The notes under the pieces were generated by a model. It did no database searches. It saw only the letters and a list, made by a program, of their open reading frames with translations, and had not been told where the DNA came from. DNA of 64,000 nucleotides. It comes from Ahaetulla prasina. Taxonomy: Eukaryota > Chordata > Lepidosauria > Squamata > Colubridae. Location of the stretch: the NCBI RefSeq assembly GCF_028640845.1, contig NC_080544.1:55713211-55777210 (forward strand), read 5' to 3'. This document shows, piece by piece, positions 9,834 to 20,040 of the stretch. The position numbers and the translations under genes were made by a program. Within the stretch, counting starts at the first letter, position 1. Each line of letters opens with the position of its first letter.

Positions 9834-10802
9834 TGATTCTAATGTTTTTAACTGATAGTTTACATATTACTATATTTTATCTTTTAAGCTACGTTTTAAA
9901 TGTGTCTTTCCATTCCCATTTCAATTCTTTAATCATTTTACCACTGTTCTGAAATAACACAGTTCAGTAATTCTGCAGCAAAATATACATTATTTTGAAA
10001 TTTTGTATTCATCTTTCCCTTCTTTTGAGACTGTCTTATGGAAGTTTGACTATTAAAACAAATATAATTAATTGATTACTAAAGTTTAAAACTGAGAATT
10101 AGATAGACTTCTTAGCTTCTTGTGGTTTTGGCAGATATGTTTTACATTCAGTCCATTATTGTCAAACACCAAATATATTACAATAATATAATTTGTATAC
10201 CACTAATCTATTATTTTTTTCTTAATTTCATATCACCTTTAAAGCTGTTCAGTTCTACATTAATTACCATTAAATTTTAGCTATAAACTATAAACAAAAT
10301 ATCACTTATTAAAAATGAAATAGTCATGTAAGATAAAAGATTGAACAGATGAGATAGAGTTGGATATCAACTATTGTATGTTGGAAGAAAGCTCTTTGAG
10401 CTTTGGCTGCTTTTTTCCAGTCAAATGAATAAAAGGTGAAATTTCCCTTTATACTTGTATTGATCTGAAAGTCTACAGAACAAGGCATAAACCACATAAG
10501 TACCACATACTTTGACAATAATTTGCACCTAAGGAAAATAAAAAGCAGCTTCTATGGGGATCAACATGAGAGTGATATGACACTTTCTGAAAATTTCACT
10601 TATCACCCATAGTTACATCCTGGGTTAACTGCAATTTCCAATCCATTGCCAGGGCTATAATCTTAAGGTACTGTATATAGTTCATGGATTTCTAATTCTA
10701 TGTCTATTTTTCAAAAGTGGCTGAACTTATTTTGTTACCTGAAGCTGACTAAACGGCATCCTGGCTACTAATGTATTTTGGCATCAATAGTTATATGAGA
10801 GA
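9834..10802. other. unassigned AT-rich DNA
   Basis: About 970 bp with no recognised repeat or coding signal. A 64-codon minus-strand frame at 10324-10518 has no supporting feature. Confidence 0.55.
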
Positions 10803-11676
10803 AAAAAAACTTCATCAAATTTGCAGATGACACCAAGCTGGCAGGAATAGCCAACACTCCAGAAGATAGGCTCAAGTTACAGAAAGATCTTGACAGACTT
10901 GAACATTGGGCGCTATCTAACAAAATGAAATTCAACAGTGAAAAAAGTAAGGTTCTACATTTAGGCCAAAAAAACAAAATGCACCAGTACCGTATATGTG
11001 GTACCTTGTTCAATAGTAGTACCTGTGAGAGGGATCTTGGCGTCCTAGTGAATAACCATTTAGATATGAGCCAGCAGTGTGCAGCAGCTGTTAAAAAAGC
11101 CAACACAGTTCTGGGCTGCATAAACAGAGGGATAGAATCAAGATCACGTGAAGTGTTAGTACCACTTTATAATGCCTTGGTAAGGCCACACTTGGAATAT
11201 TGCATCCAGTTTTGGTATACGATGTAAAAAGATGTTGAGACTCTAGAAAGAGTGCAGAGAAGAGCAACAAAGATGATTAGGGACTGGAGGCTAAAACATA
11301 TGGAGAACGGTTGCAGGAACTGGGTATGTCTAGTTTAACAATAAGAAGGACTAGGGGAGACATGATAGCTGTGTTCCAATATCTCAGGGGCTGCCACAAA
11401 GAAGAGGGAGTCGGGCTGTTCTCCAAAGCACCTGAGGGTAGAACAAGAAGCAATGGGTGGAAACTAATCAAAGAAAGAAGCAACTTAGAACTAAGGAGAA
11501 ATTTCCTGACAGTTAGAACAATTAATAAGTGGAACGACTTGCCTTCAGAAGTTGTGAATGCTCCAACACTGGAAATTTTTAAGAAAATGTTGGATAACCA
11601 TCTGACTGAGATGGTGTAGGGTTTCCTGCCTGGGCAGGGGGTTGGACTAGAAGGCCTCCAAGGTCCCTTCCAACTC
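10803..11676 (+). mobile_element. CR1 LINE, 5'-truncated (copy 2)
   Basis: Starts just before RT motif C (FADDTKLAG at about 10817-10843) and runs through the ORF2 C terminus and the CR1 3' UTR (GGGGGTTGGACTAGAAGGCC). Its short TGTTA tail follows at 11677-11700. No target duplication is seen, which is usual for CR1. Confidence 0.93.
10812..11619 (+). pseudogene. CR1 ORF2 C-terminal half (broken)
   Basis: Encodes the end of the CR1 reverse transcriptase: FADDTKLAG (catalytic aspartates), WALSNKMKFNSEKSKVLHLG, ERDLGVLV, RPHLEYCIQFW, then ERVQRRATKMIR. The frame stops at TAA (about 11225). A 1-base deletion at about 11280 (AGGGACTGG for AGGGGACTGG) moves the last ~110 codons into another frame. 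Those codons, 11311-11619, stay open and end ...LTEMV. Motifs A and B are absent, so it cannot be functional. Confidence 0.9.
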
Positions 11677-11700
11677 TGATGTTATGTTATGTTATGTTAA
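11677..11700 (+). repeat. short TGTTA tail of CR1
   Basis: Three to four TGTTA-type units end the CR1 copy, the same motif as at 4311-4370. Confidence 0.85.
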
Positions 11701-12633
11701 AACCTATTCCTTAACAGGAAAAATATCCTCCAGCATCAGCAAAAATTCTGTCCTGTCTAAATTCAGCTTCATCTTTGGTGTCTAATGTTCATTCCTTCAC
11801 AGTCTCTCAAGAAGTACATTTTTGAGTTTGCAGGAAGGTTAAGCGCAGTACTAGTCTTTCACCAGTCTTCTGAGGTGCTCAGACATCGAGGAACTTTGGA
11901 AAGCCAAAAAGGATCAAGCCAGCTTTACTTGGGTAGATGATGGGGAATGTTCCATAAAGTGGATGTCACATCCCTTTTGTCTAGACAAAAAGCACAGCAA
12001 TGAATGCTAACTCTGTCTTTATTGTATAGTTACAGTAATAGAATCTTGCTCATGAAAGTATTTCTTCCTATCCTTTTACTTACCCTAAGGAGGTCTCTTC
12101 TGAAATGCTTTCAATGTCCCTTCTCCTTTGGTGGACTGCGATATCTTTTACATACCGGTTATCCAGCCTGTGGTTCTTCCTTCTGTTTCCCATGATCATT
12201 CCCATATATAATATAGTTACTTGACCCAACTATTTCCCTCTTTATGACTTTTCCCATCATTCTACGATATGATTTCTGTCATATACTTCTAACTCAGAAC
12301 ATTATTACAAAAACTTAACGTATACCTTTTTTGGTCCAAGCATTAGTTTCCTACTAAACAGGATCTAATATACAAAATTTGCCAGGCAGACAAAGACACA
12401 GCATGTTCACAAGAACAAACTGAAAAAGAGAATGGATAATTTCTAGGATAGACAGCAGCACTTCAGAAGAAGAACTAAATTTGTACTCAGCAGCCATCTT
12501 AACCCTGAACACAAGTGTGTCATTGGGTTGCTCTTGTGTTTGAGAACTTGTGATACTAGGTAGTTAAATTGGAGCTCAGAGGACCAGAAGGAGCTTTTGG
12601 ATCTTGGAACCAGTTATCCAGTTGTACTGTCAA
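11701..12633. other. unassigned DNA
   Basis: No recognised repeat or coding signal. A 63-codon plus-strand frame at 12004-12195 has no support. Confidence 0.5.
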
Positions 12634-12706
12634 CTGATAATAATTGTTTACAAATAATTCATTTGGAATTATTTGTAAACATCAAGCTACTGTAGACAAT
12701 TATCAG
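12634..12706. repeat. nested inverted repeats
   Basis: Inner arms GTTTACAAATAATTC (12646-12660) and GAATTATTTGTAAAC (12666-12680) are perfect 15-bp complements with loop ATTTG. Outer arms CTGATAATAATTGT (12634-12647) and ACAATTATCAG (12696-12706) pair with a 3-base bulge. It may be a degenerate palindromic MITE; no target duplication was seen. Confidence 0.8.
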
Positions 12707-12812
12707 GCATCTTTTCTATTAATTTAGTAGATAAGGCAATAGCAAAGAAACAGAGGTCTTTTTCCCCCTTGCAACAATAGTGTGATGGTAACGTCTGATT
12801 CTCAAGTCTTGC

Positions 12813-13015
12813 CTATAGGCCAGTGATGGTTAACCTTTTTGGCACTGAGTGCCAAAACTGGAGTGTGCTGGAACCTGGAAGAGAGCAACTGGCCGGCGTG
12901 CATGCGCGTGCCAGAATCCAGAAGAGCAGCTGGCAATGGTGCATGTGCCCACAGAGAGGGCTCTGTGTGCCACCTTTGGCATGCGTACCATAGGTTCACC
13001 ATCGCGGCTATAGGC
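12813..13015 (+). mobile_element. hAT-type MITE (family 1), complete, with 8-bp TSD
   Basis: CTATAGGC occurs at 12813-12820 and 13008-13015 around a 187-bp element (12821-13007). Terminal inverted repeats: CAGTGATGGTTAACCTTTTT at the left, against the reverse complement of the right end, CCGCGATGGTGAACCTATGG. Subterminal GGCACTGAGTGCC and GTGCCACCTTTGGCATGC are also partly palindromic. The 66- and 64-codon frames inside are chance products of its GC-rich body. Confidence 0.92.
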
Positions 13016-14339
13016 TACACATTAAGTCCTTAATGTGTATTCTAAACAAAAGGAATTGTTATCTGCTACAGAATTGTCTGAATGTTGTTTAGAGCCATAG
13101 TATACTATTTAAACTCCGAATTTTATAATTGACTTATGAGAGATGAAACTAAAATGCACTTTAGATAGCTTTTTAAGCTTAATTTTTAGCAAAAAGGCTT
13201 GTGCTTATGAATACCTATTTAAAGGATAGCGGCCACTAAAAGCTTTTGGTTTTGAAATTTGTTTGAAACAAAAACTGGTTGAATATGTAGCTTCATTATT
13301 ACATGCCAGACATGGATTTGGTCCCCATGACAACACTGGTGTGACACAATGAAAAAAGTGCCAACATTTGCTGCTAATTTCTCCAACATAAAAAGGTGAA
13401 GTAATGACGCACCCTTTTGATTATACACCATGTGGGTGGTTAAGATCACAAATGTAAGAGGTCATAAAGGAGCCATAGCTATAGATTAGCTCCTCATATT
13501 ACAGTCTATTTGCTGCTTCATTGGCTCAGTCTTGAAATTAAAAGGCAGTTCCACTTATTTCTCTGGTATAAGTGGAAGTAATCAGCCCATATGCATTTTT
13601 GAACCATCTATTTTAATTGTAGTTTCAGCTTTAGATTTGTGGCTTTAATCTGTAAACAAGAACTTCATAAGGGATACAGGTAATTACACCTGTCTACATT
13701 AGCTTGGTGAAGCCTTGGCAGGAGAAATGGATTTTATTTATCCTTTTGAATTTAGCAGGGACTAGCTTTCTGCTGAAGAGCCACTGGAGAGCTGTTGTCT
13801 GGGACTGGAGAAGATGAGTGAGTGTTTGGGGTGTGTATTTTTTGCCTCATAATAGCGCAACAACCGAACATAACAGCCACAGGAAATTGCAAATATGAAG
13901 ATACCTGACCTCAAATGAAAGGAGATAGAAAACAAAGTGGAATGAATTCTTTCATTTTGAGACACCAGATAGGAAAGCAATCCCAATTGTTCTCATCTGA
14001 TTTGTGTTCATAACTGTTTAAATGCTCAAATGGCACAACAGCATTTTTGTAGGACACTAAGAGTGTTAGTCTAAGCAGGTTTACTATAATCCTGTCAATT
14101 TTGTTTAACAAGGTTCATAGCTAGGCAAGTGTATATAAAATTCTGTACTAAAGATGCAAATCTAAACTTCCAAGGAAATAAGTTCCTTAAACATAGTATG
14201 ACTTTAATTTGAATAAACATACATATGATTCCACTATTTATTTGCTTAAAAATCAAAATCCAGATGTTACAAAACCAGCTCAGATTAGTTTATTGTTAAA
14301 CAAGAAGATTTTGTAGTTGGAATAAAGATTGAACATCTA
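13016..14339. other. unassigned AT-rich DNA
   Basis: About 1.3 kb with no recognised element. Short frames at 13219-13449 and 13762-14111 lack support. Confidence 0.5.
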
Positions 14340-14672
14340 CGGGCTCCCACACTCTGGAACGAACTTCCCCCGGGTTTACGCCAAATACCTGACCTTCGGA
14401 CATTCCGTCGCGAACTGAAGACACATCTTTTTATTCGCGCGGGGCTGGCTTAAATTGAATTTTATTAAATTTTAAATTTTTATTAACTAATTTTAAATGG
14501 GGTTTTTAGTTCATTGTATACTTTTCAGGCCAATTTTAAAATAAGTTTTTAAATTGCATTTTAAATTGTATATTGTACTATCTGTTTTATTTTTGCCTGT
14601 ACACCGCCCTGAGTCCTTCGGGAGAAGGGCGGTATAAAAATCAAATAAATAAATAAATAAATACGGGGATAA
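14340..14672 (+). mobile_element. L2 LINE 3' end (copy 1)
   Basis: 5'-truncated L2 that keeps only the last codons of ORF2 (APTLWNELPPGLRQIPDLRT-like, then the RRELKTHLFIRAG region, stop at about 14452), an AT-rich 3' UTR and the terminal stem-loop CCGCCCTGAGTC...AGAAGGGCGG (14606-14634). It ends in AAAT units. The terminal stem-loop is shared with the SINE pair at 36617-37164. Confidence 0.9.
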
Positions 14673-17600
14673 ATGAATAGAGAATAAGTGTTATATCTAG
14701 CCATTTTTTGGTTTAAGATAAACACTTATAGATAATTTTGTTTTATATCGCCCTTTACAATTTCCCCACTCTTCTGATCCCTACCCACAAATAGGACAAC
14801 ACTTCATGCATTTGATCAAGTATTTTGTTATCCATAAAAGCTCATGTGATTATAAATGAATAACTCTCAAGAACTCTATTTTTCTTTTGAGAGACAAAAC
14901 AGTTATCTCCTGGAATATTTTAGTACAGGTGCATTTCCAGGTTCCCTATAACTACCCAAATAACACTGTTCAACAGAGCAAATAGTTTATGTGAGCTAAT
15001 TGTGTGATGTTTAATGAACTCTTCTTTTCAGCATTTGGTTCAGAGAACAATGTTGTTTTAAAATATACCCAAATATACAAACAAAGCTGGCTTCTATAGT
15101 GGGAAACAGATTGCTCTTATATGAATATGCCCTATATTCTTCCTTTTTAATATTTTTTTCTCCCACTCTGTAGAAAAAAAAGCTGTGATTTGCATCATTT
15201 CTATCTGCTTAGTTCAGTTTCGGGCTTTCAGTAATAGATTTTAAGGCCCAAAGGGGACTATTACAGTCTTTTCTTCTGACCTTTATTGTGTATATTACAT
15301 AAAGAAATACTGATGCTTAGTGGACCATCCCTTTTAGTGGTGTTTCATGCATGAGGGATAGATTTAGCAAATTATGCTTATTAGTTTAATCAGGACTTTC
15401 TCTCTGAAAAGAAATAGGAACGGGAGAAGAAATGACATCTCCATTTCTATAGGGAGGATCACAGCATCACACATAAAGAGAAAATACACAGATTTATGTG
15501 TCATATTTATCAGTAAAATGAAAAAAAACCCTACTCTGAGATGGAATAGACCTTTGAGTGAGATGGAAGACTTCATTAGCATAGATTTGTAGGTAGTTCT
15601 TGATATGGAATAGATTGAACAATAAAGTCTGAAAACAGAGTTCTCTTGCTGCCATTTTAAGACAGTACAATGCAGCAGAGAGAACTTCATTGGAAAGTTC
15701 ACCTAGACCGGGTTTTATATTACCATGAGTATAAATTATAGCTAAAAGCAGTTATGAGTACATGCAAGAAAACCATTTCCTGTTACACAGCTGAAATTAA
15801 CCATCAGGGAACAAAGATGCAATGTAAGATACTACTAGGCTGCAAGCATAGTCTAAATGATGAGCTTCACATTTTAGTGCTCTTAGGGAACCAAAACATG
15901 GACTTGGACTCTCATTGATCTTTATTAGTTTTATATGACATGTCCTTCAAATCTTAATCGAATCACAGTTTCAACTACTAGATCAGATACATGGATTTCT
16001 TTGAATGTCTTCAGCTTATTTCACAGTAACTCTTTTGCTATATGCTATGAGGAAAAGCAAGACAGCATTTGCTGATACAAGCAATGCCTGGTAATAATAT
16101 AGGAATCCCACCTGGTCTTGCTAAGTAAGCAAGAAATATTGTTGAAGATGGAAAGAAGTGGTCTTCTCATGTCTATTATGCCCATGCCTCCTCAGTTTTA
16201 CAGCCCGGGTAATATTTATTGCTCTGAAACCTAGAAAAGGAGAGAATATTCTCTCATTTCTTGAATATAAGAAGAAGGCTGCTCTGAAAGCTTTTCTTTA
16301 TTTGGGTTTTTGCTTACATAAATAAAATATTTTTTATCTAATATAAGCACAGCAAAGACTATCGGTGATTAGCAGTCATGTTGATTACATAATACTTTAT
16401 ATACTACTTTGGAAAGACAAGCTTTACTTGTGGGAAGGCACAATTATATTTCTATCCTGCTTATGGGCTTTATATAGGCAAATATTTTCCTGGACTGCAT
16501 TTGATCTGATGTAATATTAACTCTTCCATTTTCAGGATTCTTCTAAATGAGCCTGAGTCTGGGAAACTATGTTATATTTTATACATTTAGAAATCTGATT
16601 TTGTAGTGTTCTAGTTGGAGATTTTCTGTCATAACCAGTACAGGACAATTTCAAGTAGATTTTCTTTTAACTAGGCTCTTTCAAATAGTTCCAAAATTAA
16701 GGCAGGGCAATTGCCCAATCAAATCAACATTGATTTCTAAAATTGGTATTTCTCATTGAAGGGAAAATTAAGTAACACAGAAGTAATTCGCTCAAATGGC
16801 AGGTTCTGTGATTAGTCTTGTAAACAGAATCCTATTACACCTTGATGGGGAAGGAATCTTATAAACCATGTTATGGCTTTCATAATCTTCTACAGTAGTA
16901 TTTACTATTGTATTCAATATTTTTTTTTCATTTGGGGTCAATATGGCAAAAGGAAGCCAAAGCAAGCAGTCAATGTGCCAGAGCCACACCTTGTAACTCA
17001 TGTTTTTATATCTGATGCTTCTCTTCTCCCCTTTTCTTTCTTAATACTGTTTTATGTTTGTTTCTTAAGAAGGAAGGAATAACACTTACTGAAGATTAAA
17101 CATTTTTGCTTCAGAGGATTTTTGGCTAAGTTGAGGTCCACATGAAGAGCATAATGCTGCTATTGTCCAGCAGGTTGATCTGCTTCACACACAATTGCTG
17201 GAAAATATGATTTTACAATAAATGAGCATATTGGAACTAGATAATCTCAAGAATTTATATTTATTTATAATGGATGTGAGAAATAGGCATGCTCCTTCTT
17301 GACACTTCATTAAGAAATATTGAGGCATATTCAGACTCCCTCAACCAGTCAGCTTGTTTTAAGATTTAAAAATAGAGGGCTGCTTCTCTTGAACTAGGCA
17401 TTTCAAAGAGATGCAGTGATTGAACCTTCATGAAATGAAACACCTCTTTGAAGTTTGACAGCCCTGTTTAACAGTTCAGCTGAAGAATCCAAAGAAGGAA
17501 AAAGATGGGTAGACATAAAATTCAGGAACATAGAAAACTGACTTGGAGATAGTCAAAAATCAAAACCTGAAAATACTTTAAAATAATAAATATTTTTATC

Positions 17601-18624
17601 ATATATTTTAGCTGGAAGGTTTTTTTTACAATATTATCTATTAAATTGGGTGGATCTCTAAATTCACCCAACCCATATATAGTACAATACTGGATAGGGT
17701 AAATTCTCCAGTTACATTTACTTTGGGAATAAAGTCTTAACTACCTATCTCTCATAGTAGATAAAAAAGATTGCTTGCTCTACTGCATAACTACATAATG
17801 GAATTTATTTATTGAACATCTTATTTTCGTACATTCTCGTCTGGAATATTTTCTGTCTCCTCTCTGCAATTAGTTTTTCCAGGTAAAACATTGTGTTTTG
17901 AACAATGAACCACTTTAATTTTTAAATCTATCTGGGGCTACCCTCTTTACTTCACCATGGTACGTGTAATTTCATGCCCAAATCATAATAGTAGCTTAAA
18001 AACTGCTACTAGTATAATAGTTATGAGACAAATCTGTCATTTGTTTGAAAAGCATATTTGTTTAGATAGTGTTTTTAATGTGTTTGAAATGGCTGCACAT
18101 TCTTTCATTATCTAGAAGCAAAACTGAAGCAAATGACTGAGGGGATTAAATAGTCTCCTAGGGCTGGATGATTGGACACTTCATTCTACAGTCACTTGAT
18201 GGCAACTTGAATTAGGACTACAAGGCAATTGGCTGGGTTAATGCAAATAAGCATATGAGTCCCAAAGTGCTAAAAATTAATTGGATACTTTTAGGATAAG
18301 AATCAGATTCCCCTGTAGCAAGGCAGTTTATTGGCAAGAGGAATATGTGGGTGGATGTCCACATTTAATACTATCTGATTTGTCTACTACCAAGCATAAC
18401 ACCTCCTTTCACTTCAGCAGTGAAATGAAATCAGGTCATTTTAATTTTTTTAATGATTTTCTTTGTTTTTGTTTTGCTTTTTAAAAGTAGATCCCTAAAG
18501 CTTATGAAAACCATCCCATAGCTATCATACAAGAATAATGCAGTAGGCCAGGTGTTTTGCTCTCTGCAGTTTCAGATATCCTTGAATATATGTTCTACAG
18601 TACAGACATCTAGATATCAAATAG
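14673..18624. other. unassigned AT-rich DNA (about 4 kb)
   Basis: I recognise no repeat family, RNA gene or exon. The short frames (15364-15702, 16792-17082, 18281-18484) overlap one another on both strands or cross low-complexity sequence. This is the window's longest stretch that may be old unique DNA, so it is a reasonable place to look for conserved non-coding elements. Confidence 0.5.
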
Positions 18625-18794
18625 GCCTATAGCAGTGGTGGGGTGCTCCCGGTTCTGTCCGGTTCTTTAAAACCAGTAGTAAAGCAGAAGGCTCTGCCCA
18701 CCCCCGGATGTCATAATTGATGATCTGCACAGGCGCAGGTGCTCCCGTTGTGAACCAGTAGTAGAGGTAAGTAGAACCCACCCCTGGCCTATAG
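18625..18794 (+). mobile_element. hAT-type MITE (family 4) with 8-bp TSD
   Basis: GCCTATAG at 18625-18632 and 18787-18794 flanks a 154-bp element (18633-18786). Left end CAGTGGTGGGGTGCTCCC; right end GTAGAACCCACCCCTG, complementary as CAG.GGTGGG. The internal segments AACCAGTAGTAAAG and GAACCAGTAGTAGAGG repeat each other, as is common in squamate MITEs of this kind. Its target 8-mer is the exact reverse complement of the family 1 target at 12813. Confidence 0.92.
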
Positions 18795-18830
18795 GTATCC
18801 TTTCATATACAGCTGAAATTCTATTGTACG

Positions 18831-19211
18831 TTAAATACACCACGTAATACTTTTTAATTCCGTGCTGCTTTCTCTCTCTCTCTCTCTTTTTGTCCCTATT
18901 GGTGTATTGGCCTCTTTATATGCCTCACAAACTACATCTATTAGAAAAGGTTTTTTATTAAGAGACTTGTGGAAAATAATTTCTTTCTGATTCTTGACAA
19001 AAACTGCTAATCTATTAACCATTTCGAATGTAGCTCTGTATCTCTTTCTTTCCATCCACCCTACCTCAAGTGCTGTGTCAATAGCCAAGTCTTTAAGGGT
19101 TTCTGGAACATCATCTGGGTGAGAATTGTATACATGTATAGCACAGAAGGCAGGTGGTGCTACAGAAAAAGTGTGCTTCCTGACTTTTGAAAGACAACAG
19201 TCTTTAATCAA
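18831..19211 (-). CDS. unexplained 126-codon reading frame
   Basis: I do not recognise this protein. The frame starts MIKDCCLSKVRKHTF. It has a polar, charged, helix-compatible middle (HPDDVPETLKDLAIDTALEV, then a segment rich in E, R and K) and ends after KRERERERESS, where it crosses a TCTCTC run on the other strand. Unlike most short frames here, its composition resembles a globular protein: balanced acidic and basic residues, few low-complexity stretches before the RE run, and no overlap with a known repeat. There is no poly(A), splice context or upstream exon that I can demonstrate. It could be a pseudogene scrap, part of an unrecognised element, or chance. Confidence 0.2.
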   Translation of the reverse strand: MIKDCCLSKVRKHTFSVAPPAFCAIHVYNSHPDDVPETLKDLAIDTALEVGWMERKRYRATFEMVNRLAVFVKNQKEIIFHKSLNKKPFLIDVVCEAYKEANTPIGTKRERERESSTELKSITWCI

Positions 19212-19642
19212 GAGACCAATAAAACACTCTACCAGATTGTACTGGACAGGCAGAAATTATAGAAGACAGATAGTATCATAAATATCCAGCTCTTATGTTA
19301 CATATGGCTTTATAAATTTATAAATAGCACTTTGAGTTGCACTCAGAGGAAGCAGTGCAGGTCAAAGAGCAGAGATCTCATGTGGGTATGCCATTGCATC
19401 ACTGCTCCCACATCCCCACTAACCAGCTTTCAACTTGGGGCCAGTTGAAACTTCCAAGTGGTTTTCATATGTCACATGTGGACCATGTAGCAATAATCAA
19501 CTAAGCAGAGAGGACAAAAATCTAGGAACCTTGTTTAAAAGACCCCTTCTGTGTGGTAAGAAGGAAACTAGTTGTTAAGGAAACAAAGGAAAAATGTCAC
19601 CTGAACCAAATAAGGGAAGTTGGGCTTAAGCACATGGAAAAG

Positions 19643-19760
19643 ATCATGACTTCAAGTGCCACCTCAGTCATGAAAGCCAGCTAGGTGACCTTGGGTCGAT
19701 CACTCTCTTTTAGTCCAACTCACCTCACGAGTTTATTATGAGGAAAATAGAAGGAGGAAG
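19643..19760 (+). mobile_element. diverged tRNA/MIR-like SINE fragment
   Basis: Contains TAGGTGACCTTGGGTCGATCACTCTC, followed by CCAACTCACCTCACGAG and TGAGGAAAATAGAAGGAGG, the core phrase of old tRNA-derived (MIR-like) SINEs common in amniotes. Both ends are indistinct and no target duplication was seen. Confidence 0.55.
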
Positions 19761-19965
19761 TATAATGGGTAAGTTTGCCATGTTGAATTATTTGTATAAA
19801 CAATAAAGGGATATAAGCAAACAAGAAAAAAGTAACTTTGAATTAACAGAACAGGTTACAGGGAGCCCACGTCTTCTCTGAGTTGCTTTGGATCCAGACT
19901 CGCTGACTTCTGTCCCTTTAGCTATGCCTGGTAGCCTAGTTGGGAAGGATGTGGTAAGTGTGGAT

Positions 19966-20040
19966 GAATGTGTGTGTGTGTGTTTATAGATATAGATATA
20001 GCTAGAGAGATAGCTAGAGATAGATGATAGAGATAGAGCA
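19966..20040. repeat. TG/GATA-like low-complexity tract
   Basis: A (TG)n run is followed by imperfect GATATA and TAGCTAGAGA-type units. The 85-codon minus-strand frame here (IYIYKHTHTH) is only a translation of this repeat. Confidence 0.85.

Noticed and set aside
14673..18624. Possible host exons in the long unassigned stretch
   Set aside because: The frames are short, overlap on both strands, and none has a recognisable domain or convincing splice sites; comparative data would be needed.
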